Assembly (NCBI GenBank): GCA_019634595.1
Contig: JAHCBC010000003.1
Location: 806,001 to 870,000, forward strand
Reading direction: 5' to 3'
Length of the DNA: 64,000 bases
From: Akkermansiaceae bacterium
GTDB taxonomy: Bacteria > Verrucomicrobiota > Verrucomicrobiia > Verrucomicrobiales > Akkermansiaceae
Shown here: piece after piece, positions 40,326-47,524 of the stretch
Position numbering within the stretch: position 1 is the first letter of the stretch
Layout: every line of letters begins with the position of its first letter
The notes under the pieces: generated by a model
Seen by the model: the letters and a program-made list of their open reading frames with translations, nothing else
Databases searched by the model: none
Told to the model about the DNA's origin: nothing
Position numbers and translations under genes: made by a program

Positions 40326-42056
40326 TCAGAAATATTTCCGGACTGTGGTTCCGAACACTTGTTCGTTGAAACTTGGAAAGATCGAAGACTCCTCATACTG
40401 GTAGTAGATCTCAGCCCAAGTACGGGAGAACAGATTCTGTGTGTAGCTCAGACGGCCCAGCCAGCGGTCACCCGGGAAGGTGCCATTCCTGTGCTCATAA
40501 GCGCCGCGGAGGTTGATAGCGCTTTTATTTCCGTTCAACAAGGAGTAACGGAGATTCAAGGTCACATTGGTGCGCTCGCCGTCGAAGACCCTGCCATCTT
40601 CATCCGAATACTGGATCCATGCCGATGCGGAGAACGACCTGGTGAATCCATGGCGGATGCTGTAGCGGATGTAACCGGCAACGGTGGTGTCTCCGGTGAG
40701 ATCATAGTCGAAATATTCCCGGCCGGCCGACAGCGAGTGCGACGTGTAGCTGGAAAGCTCATGATGGAGATCCAAGGAGTAGAGATAGCCACCGTCATAG
40801 GAGTGGTCACCGTTCCGCCACAGGTAGCCGCCACGAGCTTCCATGCGGAGGTTCTGGGCGAGGCGCCCCTTCAGGACCAGATAAAGGCGGTTGTCCAGGT
40901 AAGAGTCACCGGTATCCGAATAGTTGTAATGGTCGAAGTAATACTCCAGAGCCGGGGCGAATGCGACGTCCTCACCGTTGTAGCCGATGCGGGCGAAGAC
41001 CGACTCGCGGCCCAGATGGTTTTCGAAATCGAGCGTCCTCCAGGTATCGGCGCGCTTTCCGGAGAGCCAGAAGCGCCAATCCTGCCCCACCGGAGTGGTC
41101 GAGTCGAAGCCGATGGCGTTCGTGAAGTAGGTGTTGTCACCATTGTAGAACTCACTGGTCCGGCGCGTGTCATGGAAGCCGAAGCTGTAACGCCCCGCCT
41201 GCTGGTAGGCGCCTTCATCCAAACCACCGAAGAGATCGTAGCCAGCACCCACGTAAAACGTGTCATAAAGCCGGAAATCCCAGTCACCCTTCTCGAAGAG
41301 GTATTCGAGAGAGGCTGCCGCCGTCGGGGCACCACCTGAACCGAGGCGGAAACCGATCTCATTTTCCAGAGGAAGATAGACGAGAGTCGCCGCAAGGCTG
41401 AGGTAGAACTGATTGGTGAACTGAACCATCCCACGGAGGCCAAATTCGACGCCCATCAACCAGCCATCTTCGGATCCTCCGCGAAATGCCTGGTTACCCT
41501 GGTAGTCGGAATGCAGCACCGTCAATCCGACAAACATCAGGTCCAAGTAGGTCGGACCGGCCTTGAACATCGCCCGTTCAGGATTGAAATCCCTGATCAG
41601 GATCGGGAACGAGGAATCAAGTTCGAAACTGAGACCGGTCGGCCAAGTGTTTTCATCTTCCAACACCACCGTCTGATGAGGGGTGAAGAAGCCGAGGTAT
41701 GGATTGAGCGGGGAAAGGGAATCCGCCCACGGCGCACGGTAGGTCTCAGCAGGATTCGGATAGGCATAAAGCCCTTGGGCGACCTGGTTCGGAAGATCCG
41801 GGCCGTTGTTGCGGCGGCTTCCCCGGCGGGGATAGTCGCCCCCCAAAAGCATGGTCTCCTCAATGGTGGGATAGAACCCCTCGTCCTCCATCGGAACCGG
41901 CTCCACCGGTCCGGTTTCATCCAAAGCCCCAGCCACAACAGCCGCGTCCTCCTCAGCGGCACGAACTTCCGCACCACTCAAAACCAAAACAGCGGCAATG
42001 CCGGAAATGGCCAGATGCAACGGAGAGTTATATCCACAGCGTAGCCTAGGTATCAT
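40326..42056 (-). CDS. Outer-membrane beta-barrel protein, EPS-associated
   Basis: 576 residues. After a signal region (AISGIAAVLVLSGAEVRAA) and a Pro/Gly-rich stretch come many alternating aromatic/polar strands (YLDLMFVGLTVLHSDYQ, QFYLSLAATLVYLP, WDFRLYDTFYVGAGYDLFGG, RLYLVLKGRLAQNLRMEARGGYLW, WAEIYYQYEESS). The C-terminal residue is Phe (VRKYF), the usual BAM recognition end. It is the promoter-proximal gene of a minus-strand group with the secreted protein, Wza-like lipoprotein and flippase. It may be the outer-membrane exit pore or its partner. No family recognised beyond barrel shape. Confidence 0.75.
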   Translation of the reverse strand: MIPRLRCGYNSPLHLAISGIAAVLVLSGAEVRAAEEDAAVVAGALDETGPVEPVPMEDEGFYPTIEETMLLGGDYPRRGSRRNNGPDLPNQVAQGLYAYPNPAETYRAPWADSLSPLNPYLGFFTPHQTVVLEDENTWPTGLSFELDSSFPILIRDFNPERAMFKAGPTYLDLMFVGLTVLHSDYQGNQAFRGGSEDGWLMGVEFGLRGMVQFTNQFYLSLAATLVYLPLENEIGFRLGSGGAPTAAASLEYLFEKGDWDFRLYDTFYVGAGYDLFGGLDEGAYQQAGRYSFGFHDTRRTSEFYNGDNTYFTNAIGFDSTTPVGQDWRFWLSGKRADTWRTLDFENHLGRESVFARIGYNGEDVAFAPALEYYFDHYNYSDTGDSYLDNRLYLVLKGRLAQNLRMEARGGYLWRNGDHSYDGGYLYSLDLHHELSSYTSHSLSAGREYFDYDLTGDTTVAGYIRYSIRHGFTRSFSASAWIQYSDEDGRVFDGERTNVTLNLRYSLLNGNKSAINLRGAYEHRNGTFPGDRWLGRLSYTQNLFSRTWAEIYYQYEESSIFPSFNEQVFGTTVRKYF

Positions 42057-42130
42057 TGAAATTTTTGGTGTTGTTTTACTCCGTTAGATTAACGCGGCCA
42101 AGTTTCCCCCAAGCCGTCGAGCAGGCTCGC

Positions 42131-42159
42131 TTTACACTCTAACATGCCGCAAAATGCAA
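42131..42159 (-). promoter_or_regulatory. Candidate sigma-70 promoter upstream of the OM barrel gene
   Basis: On the minus strand TTGCAT (42154-42159), 17-base spacer, TGTAAA (42131-42136). Partial consensus matches, but correct spacing and position ~75 bases before the start codon. Confidence 0.35.
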
Positions 42160-42517
42160 GGAGTAAAAATTTGGATCAGGAACTCCGCCCCTTCCTCTTC
42201 TCTCCCCATTCCTGTTTTTCAAAGAGATAGGGAAAATTCGGATTTTCTAACGAAATTTTCGCCCACGTGCGTTTCGCCCGGAAAATGTTGCGAATCTTCC
42301 GGTTTAATAGCCAGCACGCGCTGATTTTCACGATTCTGGAAAATTTTAAAAAACCACACAAAAACCCAGCAAATCCTTGATTTTCCATGAAACATATTGC
42401 CCAAAGCAGCTGAGGGCTTGCCGCAAAGCCAAATTGGCATCATCCATCGACTTCCCCAAAGAACGCAAAATTCCTGCATGGAAAGCGCGCTGAAATCAAA
42501 AACCATCATCAATCTTC
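42160..42517. other. A/T-rich intergenic stretch
   Basis: This is visibly richer in A and T than the surroundings (for example CGAAATTTTCGCC and CCGGTTTAATAG on the strands). No open frame with protein character. It is probably upstream regulatory DNA, interrupted at its far end by the MITE-like element. Confidence 0.45.
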
Positions 42518-42677
42518 AGGATTCTCCCAGGGCTCCTACATTAGGGATGGGCAGCTTCCTGATCCCTGCATTTTTCAACTGCAATGGAAGCGAAGCGACA
42601 TGGACGAACTGACCATGTCGCTTCGCTTCCATTGCGGTTGGATTTCTCCCTAATGTAGGGACCCTGAGGATTCTCCC
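42518..42677. mobile_element. MITE-like element with terminal inverted repeats and direct flanking repeats
   Basis: A 138-bp block (42529-42666) is bounded by terminal inverted repeats of 19 bases (42529-42547 and 42647-42665, 17 of 19 matching; AGGG..CCTACATTAGGGA) and flanked by an 11-base direct repeat AGGATTCTCCC (42518-42528 and 42667-42677), like a target-site duplication. Inside, a perfect 23-base palindrome arm pair (42581-42603 and 42613-42635) has a 9-base loop. It encodes no protein. Confidence 0.8.
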
Positions 42678-42700
42678 CGGCAGATGATTTTGACATCCGT

Positions 42701-43375
42701 TCAGCGGTTCCGGAGCCTTTGCCTGATCCTGCAAACAAGGACCAACCCGGTGATCAGGAACGCCGCTCCAGCCACCAGTGGCATCCAGTTACGGTCCGCC
42801 AATCCCGCGGCTCCCAGCACCACCCCGATGGAAAGGACCCCGTTGCACGCCAGCGAAACTCCGAGATAAAGGCGGAAAGGAACCTTCAACAGGCCGAGCA
42901 CATAGTTCTGCACGAAGAACGGGAACCCCGGAGTCAGACGGACCAACAGGATCACCCAGAGCTGGTTGTCTTCATGCAGTTCCGGCACTTTCATCCCCAT
43001 CCACGCCAGAAGTTTCACGATGAGCTTTCTGCCGGCACCAGCCGCCAACCAGTAGGTCCAGCTCATGTTGAGCGCCAGCGCGGCCAGACAGATCATGCAC
43101 GCCACCACCGGCCGGTCCCTCCATACGGTTCCCGCCAGCAGCAACAGCAGCCCCGTGGGGATGGGCAGCGCGGGAAGCACGACCAACGCTCCGAAAAGCA
43201 GCCATGGCCGCGGTATCAGGAAATTTTCAAACCCCTTCCACGCCGATTTCACCACCCCGGCGTCCAAGCCCAGCGCCCAGGCGATGAGAAGCGCCGCCGC
43301 TGCCGCCAACAGCGCCCCCACCCCGAGGTATCGCAGCCGCCTGTTCGCCAAAATTCCGCCCAACAATCTTGCCAT
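42701..43375 (-). CDS. TVP38/TMEM64 (VTT-domain) membrane protein
   Basis: From the ATG at 43375 (MARLLGGILANRRLR), ~224 residues with about six hydrophobic helices. The VTT-domain core is present: LVVLPALPIPTGLLLLLAGTVWRD, NMSWTYWLAAGAGRKLIVKLLAWMG, LVRLTPGFPFFVQNYVLGLLKVPFRLYLGVSL. The LVRLTPGFP motif typifies TVP38/TMEM64 proteins, related to DedA and eukaryotic lipid scramblases. It is divergent from the SDR epimerase. Substrate unknown; lipid transport is inferred from the superfamily. Confidence 0.85.
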   Translation of the reverse strand: MARLLGGILANRRLRYLGVGALLAAAAALLIAWALGLDAGVVKSAWKGFENFLIPRPWLLFGALVVLPALPIPTGLLLLLAGTVWRDRPVVACMICLAALALNMSWTYWLAAGAGRKLIVKLLAWMGMKVPELHEDNQLWVILLVRLTPGFPFFVQNYVLGLLKVPFRLYLGVSLACNGVLSIGVVLGAAGLADRNWMPLVAGAAFLITGLVLVCRIRQRLRNR

Positions 43376-43533
43376 CGGAGGACGGCACCCTGAACGCCAT
43401 GCGCCAAACGTAAATTCCCAAATCCATCCACGCCGCTTTCCTGCGGCAAGGTCCCCGGTTTCCATTCCCCCAGCGCATCTTATGCGCTTTATTTGTCCTT
43501 GAACGCCTGCTCCCGGATTCCACCCTTCCCGCC

Positions 43534-44448
43534 ATGCGCATCCTCGTTACCGGTGGTTCCGGCTTCATCGGCAGCCATCTCGTCGAACACTTCCAAGGCT
43601 CCGCTGAAATCATTGTGCTGGATGACCTGAGATCCGGATACCGGCGCAATCTGGAAGGCTTCTCCCACCGGTTCATCGAGGCCAGCGTGACGGACCGGGC
43701 CGCGGTGGAGGCGGCGATGGAAGGGGTGGATGTGGTCTTCCATCTGGCAGCGATGATTTCGGTCCCCGAGTCGATGAACGCCCCCTGCCAATGCGCGGAG
43801 ATCAACGTCATGGGCCTGCTGAATGTCCTGGAAGCAGCAGCCGCCAGCGGAGTCAGGAAGCTGGTCTTCGCCAGCTCGGCGGCAATCTACGGCGATGATC
43901 CGGCCGTTCCAAAGATCGAGTCGATGACGCCCCAACCGAAAAGCCCCTACGCCATCACCAAACTCGATGGGGAATACTATCTGGAGATGTTCCGGCGCGA
44001 GGGCAGGCTCAACACCGCCTCCATCCGCTTCTTCAACGTCTTCGGCCCCCGCCAGGATCCCAACAGCGCGTATGCCGCCGCGGTTCCCATCTTCATCCGG
44101 AACGCGCTCGCCGGGAAGGACATCACCATCTTCGGCGATGGGGAGCAGACCCGTGACTTCATCCATGTGAAGGACATCGTCGCCGCCCTGGTCCACGCGG
44201 CGGATCATCCGGATCTCCACGGCACCTTCAATGCGGGCTACGGCGCCAGCATGACCATCAACGATCTGGCGGCCCGGATCATCCGGCTTTCCGGCTCCAC
44301 TTCGAAAATCGTCCACCTGCCCGAGCGGCTGGGGGACGTCAAACACTCCCGGGCCTCGATCGACAAGCTGCTCGCCACCGGATTCAGCCACGTCAGCTCC
44401 GTTGAAAAGGGCCTCGCGGAAACGCTGGCTTCCTTCCGCGACCGTTAG
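43534..44448 (+). CDS. NAD-dependent nucleotide-sugar epimerase (SDR)
   Basis: 304 residues. Rossmann start MRILVTGGSGFIGSHLVEHF (GxxGxxG), DVVFHLAAM, VFASSAAIYGDDP (catalytic Ser/Thr), SPYAITKLDGEYY (YxxxK), and FFNVFGPRQDPNSAYAAAVPIF near the sugar-binding end. UDP-glucose 4-epimerase-like. A second related epimerase (TviC-like) lies at 59554. No signal; cytosolic. Probably makes a nucleotide sugar for surface polysaccharide. Confidence 0.9.
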   Translation: MRILVTGGSGFIGSHLVEHFQGSAEIIVLDDLRSGYRRNLEGFSHRFIEASVTDRAAVEAAMEGVDVVFHLAAMISVPESMNAPCQCAEINVMGLLNVLEAAAASGVRKLVFASSAAIYGDDPAVPKIESMTPQPKSPYAITKLDGEYYLEMFRREGRLNTASIRFFNVFGPRQDPNSAYAAAVPIFIRNALAGKDITIFGDGEQTRDFIHVKDIVAALVHAADHPDLHGTFNAGYGASMTINDLAARIIRLSGSTSKIVHLPERLGDVKHSRASIDKLLATGFSHVSSVEKGLAETLASFRDR

Positions 44449-44472
44449 TCCGCAGCCTCACCCCACATCACC

Positions 44473-44667
44473 ATGAACGAACTCAAGGAACGCCTCAAAG
44501 CCCTCGGCCTCAGCGAAGAGATGACCGACAAGACCCTCGCTGTCATCGCGGACTTCGCGAAGTCCAGGCTCCCCAGGACCCTCCACCAGCCCATCGATGA
44601 TGTTCTGGCGGGCAAGTCACCGGATCTCGGCGGCCTGCTCGGCGGTCTTGGCGGGTTTTTCAAATGA
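44473..44667 (+). CDS. Small hypothetical helical protein
   Basis: 64 residues, 25 bases after the epimerase on the same strand. MNELKERLKALGLSEEMTDKTLAVIADFAKSRLP suggests helices; the C-terminus is Gly-rich (GKSPDLGGLLGGLGGFFK). Function unknown; the spacing suggests co-transcription. Confidence 0.6.
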   Translation: MNELKERLKALGLSEEMTDKTLAVIADFAKSRLPRTLHQPIDDVLAGKSPDLGGLLGGLGGFFK

Positions 44668-44721
44668 TCGGCACGCCGCCAGGTGGCGTCCCCCGGCCAT
44701 TGTCAGCCTGCGGCCAACGTT

Positions 44722-46077
44722 TCACAGGGCGGCGGGCTCAGGGCGGCCGTCTTTTGACAGCACCGCCTCCAGCGAAACCCTGGTCCCCACCTCCGCCCGC
44801 ACGGAGAAACCGCCTCCCATCTCCTCCATCCTCCGGCGCATGTTCCCCATGCCCCGGCCGTGTCCGCTGTTCACGGAGATGCCCCGGCCATTGTCGAAGA
44901 TCACCATCGACAGCCGGTCCTCCTGGAACAACACGTGGATCCCCCCATCCTTCGCGCCGGAGTGACGGACCATGTTGTGGGCCGCCTCAAACGCCACCTT
45001 CATCAGCGAGGCGGCGGACTGCGCATCCCGGATGATGCCTTCCGGAACCGGTCCCTCCACCTTCCAGTCGAAGGAAATGCCAGCCATCGTCATGATCTTC
45101 CGGGCATAGCTCTCCAGATCACGCAGCCAGTCCGACCAGCGGAAAACCTCGTTCTCCACGGAGGTCATCAGCCCCTGGATTTCACGGCTGCCCTTGAGGG
45201 CCATCTCCTCGAAGTTGGAGAAAATCTCCGAAATCTCCCCCTCTGCCTCCACCCTTCCCAAGCTGGCCAGCATCGCCATCGTCGCGGTGATCCCGCCGAT
45301 GCCATCGTGCAGTTCCCTCGCCACGATCTCGCGCACGCGCCGCGCCTTTTCACGTTCGATCTCATGCTTGGCCTCCAGGAGTTGCTGCTCCATCGCATGG
45401 CGTTCCTCGCTCCGCATGGCCACCTCCCGGATGTGATATTGGTTCACCAGGAACAGGACGCTGAAGATCCACAGGAAGGTCATCGCCAAGGCGGCCAACG
45501 CCAGCGACGCATTCTCCCAGGATGTCCCGGAGACCCAGGACTGGAGCGGTTGACGCACCCACGTGAACATCCGGTAGCACATCCCTATCCCCGCTATGCC
45601 GAAACCCAACGCGGCCATCCTGGTGGAAAAACGCAGCCCTTCCCTCCGGTCCCTCCAGATCAAGACCGCCGTCACCAGATAAACCGCGGCCGCCCAGGCG
45701 CTGGCCACCTTCACCCTCACCGCCTGGTTGTCCTCCACGAACAGATACCAGAAAATCACGGCAAGCGGCACCGACCCCGAGATGGCGAGCCATTTCCAGC
45801 GGACCTGCTTCTCCCTGAACTGGATGACTCCCGTCAGATAGCACAGGATGGCGGAGCCGTGCAGGACATTCGGCAGGACATGGGTGATGAACCGGTTCTC
45901 AAGCAGTCCCTGGAAAAGGAACAGTGGCAGGCCCAGACAGGTGAAAATCGCCCCCAGCGTCCAGATCCCCACACCCGGAACCTTCCGGTTCGCCATCCAC
46001 ACCACCGAAATGGCGATCACGCTGACAAGGCAAGCGACGGCGACCGCTACAAAGAGGGTGCGCACATCCATCGTCAT
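44722..46077 (-). CDS. NarL-type sensor histidine kinase, orphan
   Basis: The N-terminal half has about seven hydrophobic segments (VAVACLVSVIAISVVWMAN, through LALAALAMTFLWIFSVLFLV), a membrane sensor of 7TM-like type. A coiled-coil (MEQQLLEAKHEIEREKARR) leads to the HisKA_3 phosphoacceptor REIVARELHDGIGG and an HATPase_c domain: AFEAAHNMVRHSGA (N box), MVIFDNGRGI and GRGMGNMRRRMEEMGGGF. This is the NarX/DesK-like class that pairs with LuxR-type response regulators; none is encoded within several kb. The start may be 46077, 46071, or GTG 46083. Confidence 0.88.
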   Translation of the reverse strand: MTMDVRTLFVAVAVACLVSVIAISVVWMANRKVPGVGIWTLGAIFTCLGLPLFLFQGLLENRFITHVLPNVLHGSAILCYLTGVIQFREKQVRWKWLAISGSVPLAVIFWYLFVEDNQAVRVKVASAWAAAVYLVTAVLIWRDRREGLRFSTRMAALGFGIAGIGMCYRMFTWVRQPLQSWVSGTSWENASLALAALAMTFLWIFSVLFLVNQYHIREVAMRSEERHAMEQQLLEAKHEIEREKARRVREIVARELHDGIGGITATMAMLASLGRVEAEGEISEIFSNFEEMALKGSREIQGLMTSVENEVFRWSDWLRDLESYARKIMTMAGISFDWKVEGPVPEGIIRDAQSAASLMKVAFEAAHNMVRHSGAKDGGIHVLFQEDRLSMVIFDNGRGISVNSGHGRGMGNMRRRMEEMGGGFSVRAEVGTRVSLEAVLSKDGRPEPAAL

Positions 46078-46217
46078 GGGCACAAAAAACGCGTCCCACC
46101 GCCCTCTTGTCGATGGTGGATTTCAGGGATCACCCCTTGATCCGCCGGATTTCCAGAAAGTTGTGTGCAGTTCCAGGGATCAAGGTGGGATCGACGGACC
46201 CGGGGGACACGGAAAAA

Positions 46218-47447
46218 TCAACGTCCACCTTCCCCGGAGCGCTTCAGTTGCTCCATGATCGCGGAGACCAGATCCGCGCCGAAGGCCCGGGAGGTTTCCG
46301 CATTCACTTCCCCACCCCGGGCATTCGCGTAGGGAAGCTCGAAGGTGGCGGCCACCTCCACCCCGGGGATCGAGGCCGCCCAGCGCGAACCACTGGTGCC
46401 GGCCTTGTAGTTGGCGGCCGTGTTCCAGGACTCACCGAACGGGACATTGTCGGAAACCTGATAGATGAGGGGGCCTTTGCGGTGCTTTTCGAGCAGCCCG
46501 CAAAAGGCCGTCTGTTTCGCGAACATGGCGGACGATTCGTGGCCCACCAGATAGATCTTCTCATTCACCTCACCCCGGATGTGGGGGCAGTGAAGATCGA
46601 GGGCGATGCGCAACCTGCCGCCAGCCCACGCCGGAATGGTCCGGAGGAGCGCCTGCGTTTCCGGATAGAGGCCGCCGGGGTCGTAGTCCCTGTTATGGTC
46701 ATGCGGAGCGCGGTTTTTTCCCTGATCCCCGTCCTCCACTCCATCTTTATCGACGAAGGGGATCACCTGCATCTCGACATTCTCCCGGAACCAGGATCCG
46801 CGTTCATCCTTGGCCAGAACCGCCCGGATGATGCCCTCCACGGTGTAGGACATCATCATTTCACAGGCATGCGAGCGAGCGGTGACCAGCACCCGGTGGC
46901 GCGGCTCTCCGTTGATCCTGCCGATCCGCAGGCGTTCGACATCCCGTCCTTTCCGGCTCTTGCAGAGAACTTCCCTGGACAGGGCGGGGTCCGGACCCAG
47001 GTCGTCCAGGAACCGATCCAGATCCGCCTGCGTGTACGGCATGCCAAAGGAGAAGCGGACCTTGTCCTCCGATGCGGGAAACGTGTAGGTGAAGGATTTT
47101 TCATCCGCATGATCCGTTCCGAGCCAACGCCAGTTCTTTCCCTGGTCCGTGGAAACAGCGGGCCCGCGGACACCCACCGGGCTGCCATGAGTGAAGTTGA
47201 AGGTGAGCGTCCGGCCCGCCACCCCGCTCACCTGGAAATACCAATAGAACCACCCGCCCTTCGTATCCCGCAGGTCGGTCCGGAGATTCACCGTATTTCC
47301 GGAGATCCCCTCCACGAGGATGTTCCCTCCCGGAAAAGCGGAGTCGATCCTGAAAGGGACGTCATCCGCCGCCGGGGATATCAGGGCACCAACGGTGCAG
47401 AAGATGAGGACGGACAGTGGGAGCGCCACCGGGGATTTCGTTTTCAT
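46218..47447 (-). CDS. Secreted M14 metallocarboxypeptidase
   Basis: 409 residues with signal peptide (VALPLSVLIFCTVGALISPAA). A beta-sandwich N-terminal domain (~30-150, WFYWYFQVSGVAGRTLTFNF) precedes an M14 domain: zinc ligands H193/E196 (RSHACEMM) and H286 (LDLHCPH), substrate-binding NRDY (~252), and catalytic E370 (ATFELPYA). All catalytic residues are thus present. It is 77 bases downstream of a larger paralogue and on the same strand. Likely trims C-terminal residues of peptides or acts on peptidoglycan; unknown. Confidence 0.9.
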   Translation of the reverse strand: MKTKSPVALPLSVLIFCTVGALISPAADDVPFRIDSAFPGGNILVEGISGNTVNLRTDLRDTKGGWFYWYFQVSGVAGRTLTFNFTHGSPVGVRGPAVSTDQGKNWRWLGTDHADEKSFTYTFPASEDKVRFSFGMPYTQADLDRFLDDLGPDPALSREVLCKSRKGRDVERLRIGRINGEPRHRVLVTARSHACEMMMSYTVEGIIRAVLAKDERGSWFRENVEMQVIPFVDKDGVEDGDQGKNRAPHDHNRDYDPGGLYPETQALLRTIPAWAGGRLRIALDLHCPHIRGEVNEKIYLVGHESSAMFAKQTAFCGLLEKHRKGPLIYQVSDNVPFGESWNTAANYKAGTSGSRWAASIPGVEVAATFELPYANARGGEVNAETSRAFGADLVSAIMEQLKRSGEGGR

Positions 47448-47524
47448 GTTCCGGCTTTAAATGAAGGTTGGATGACCTGTGCTCCGACAGCGGAAAGATC
47501 TGGCGGCCAAACTGATGGGTCGGC

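Noticed and set aside
44860..46140. 426-codon + strand frame
   Set aside because: Antisense to the histidine kinase; Arg/His/Pro-rich composition with no recognised motif.
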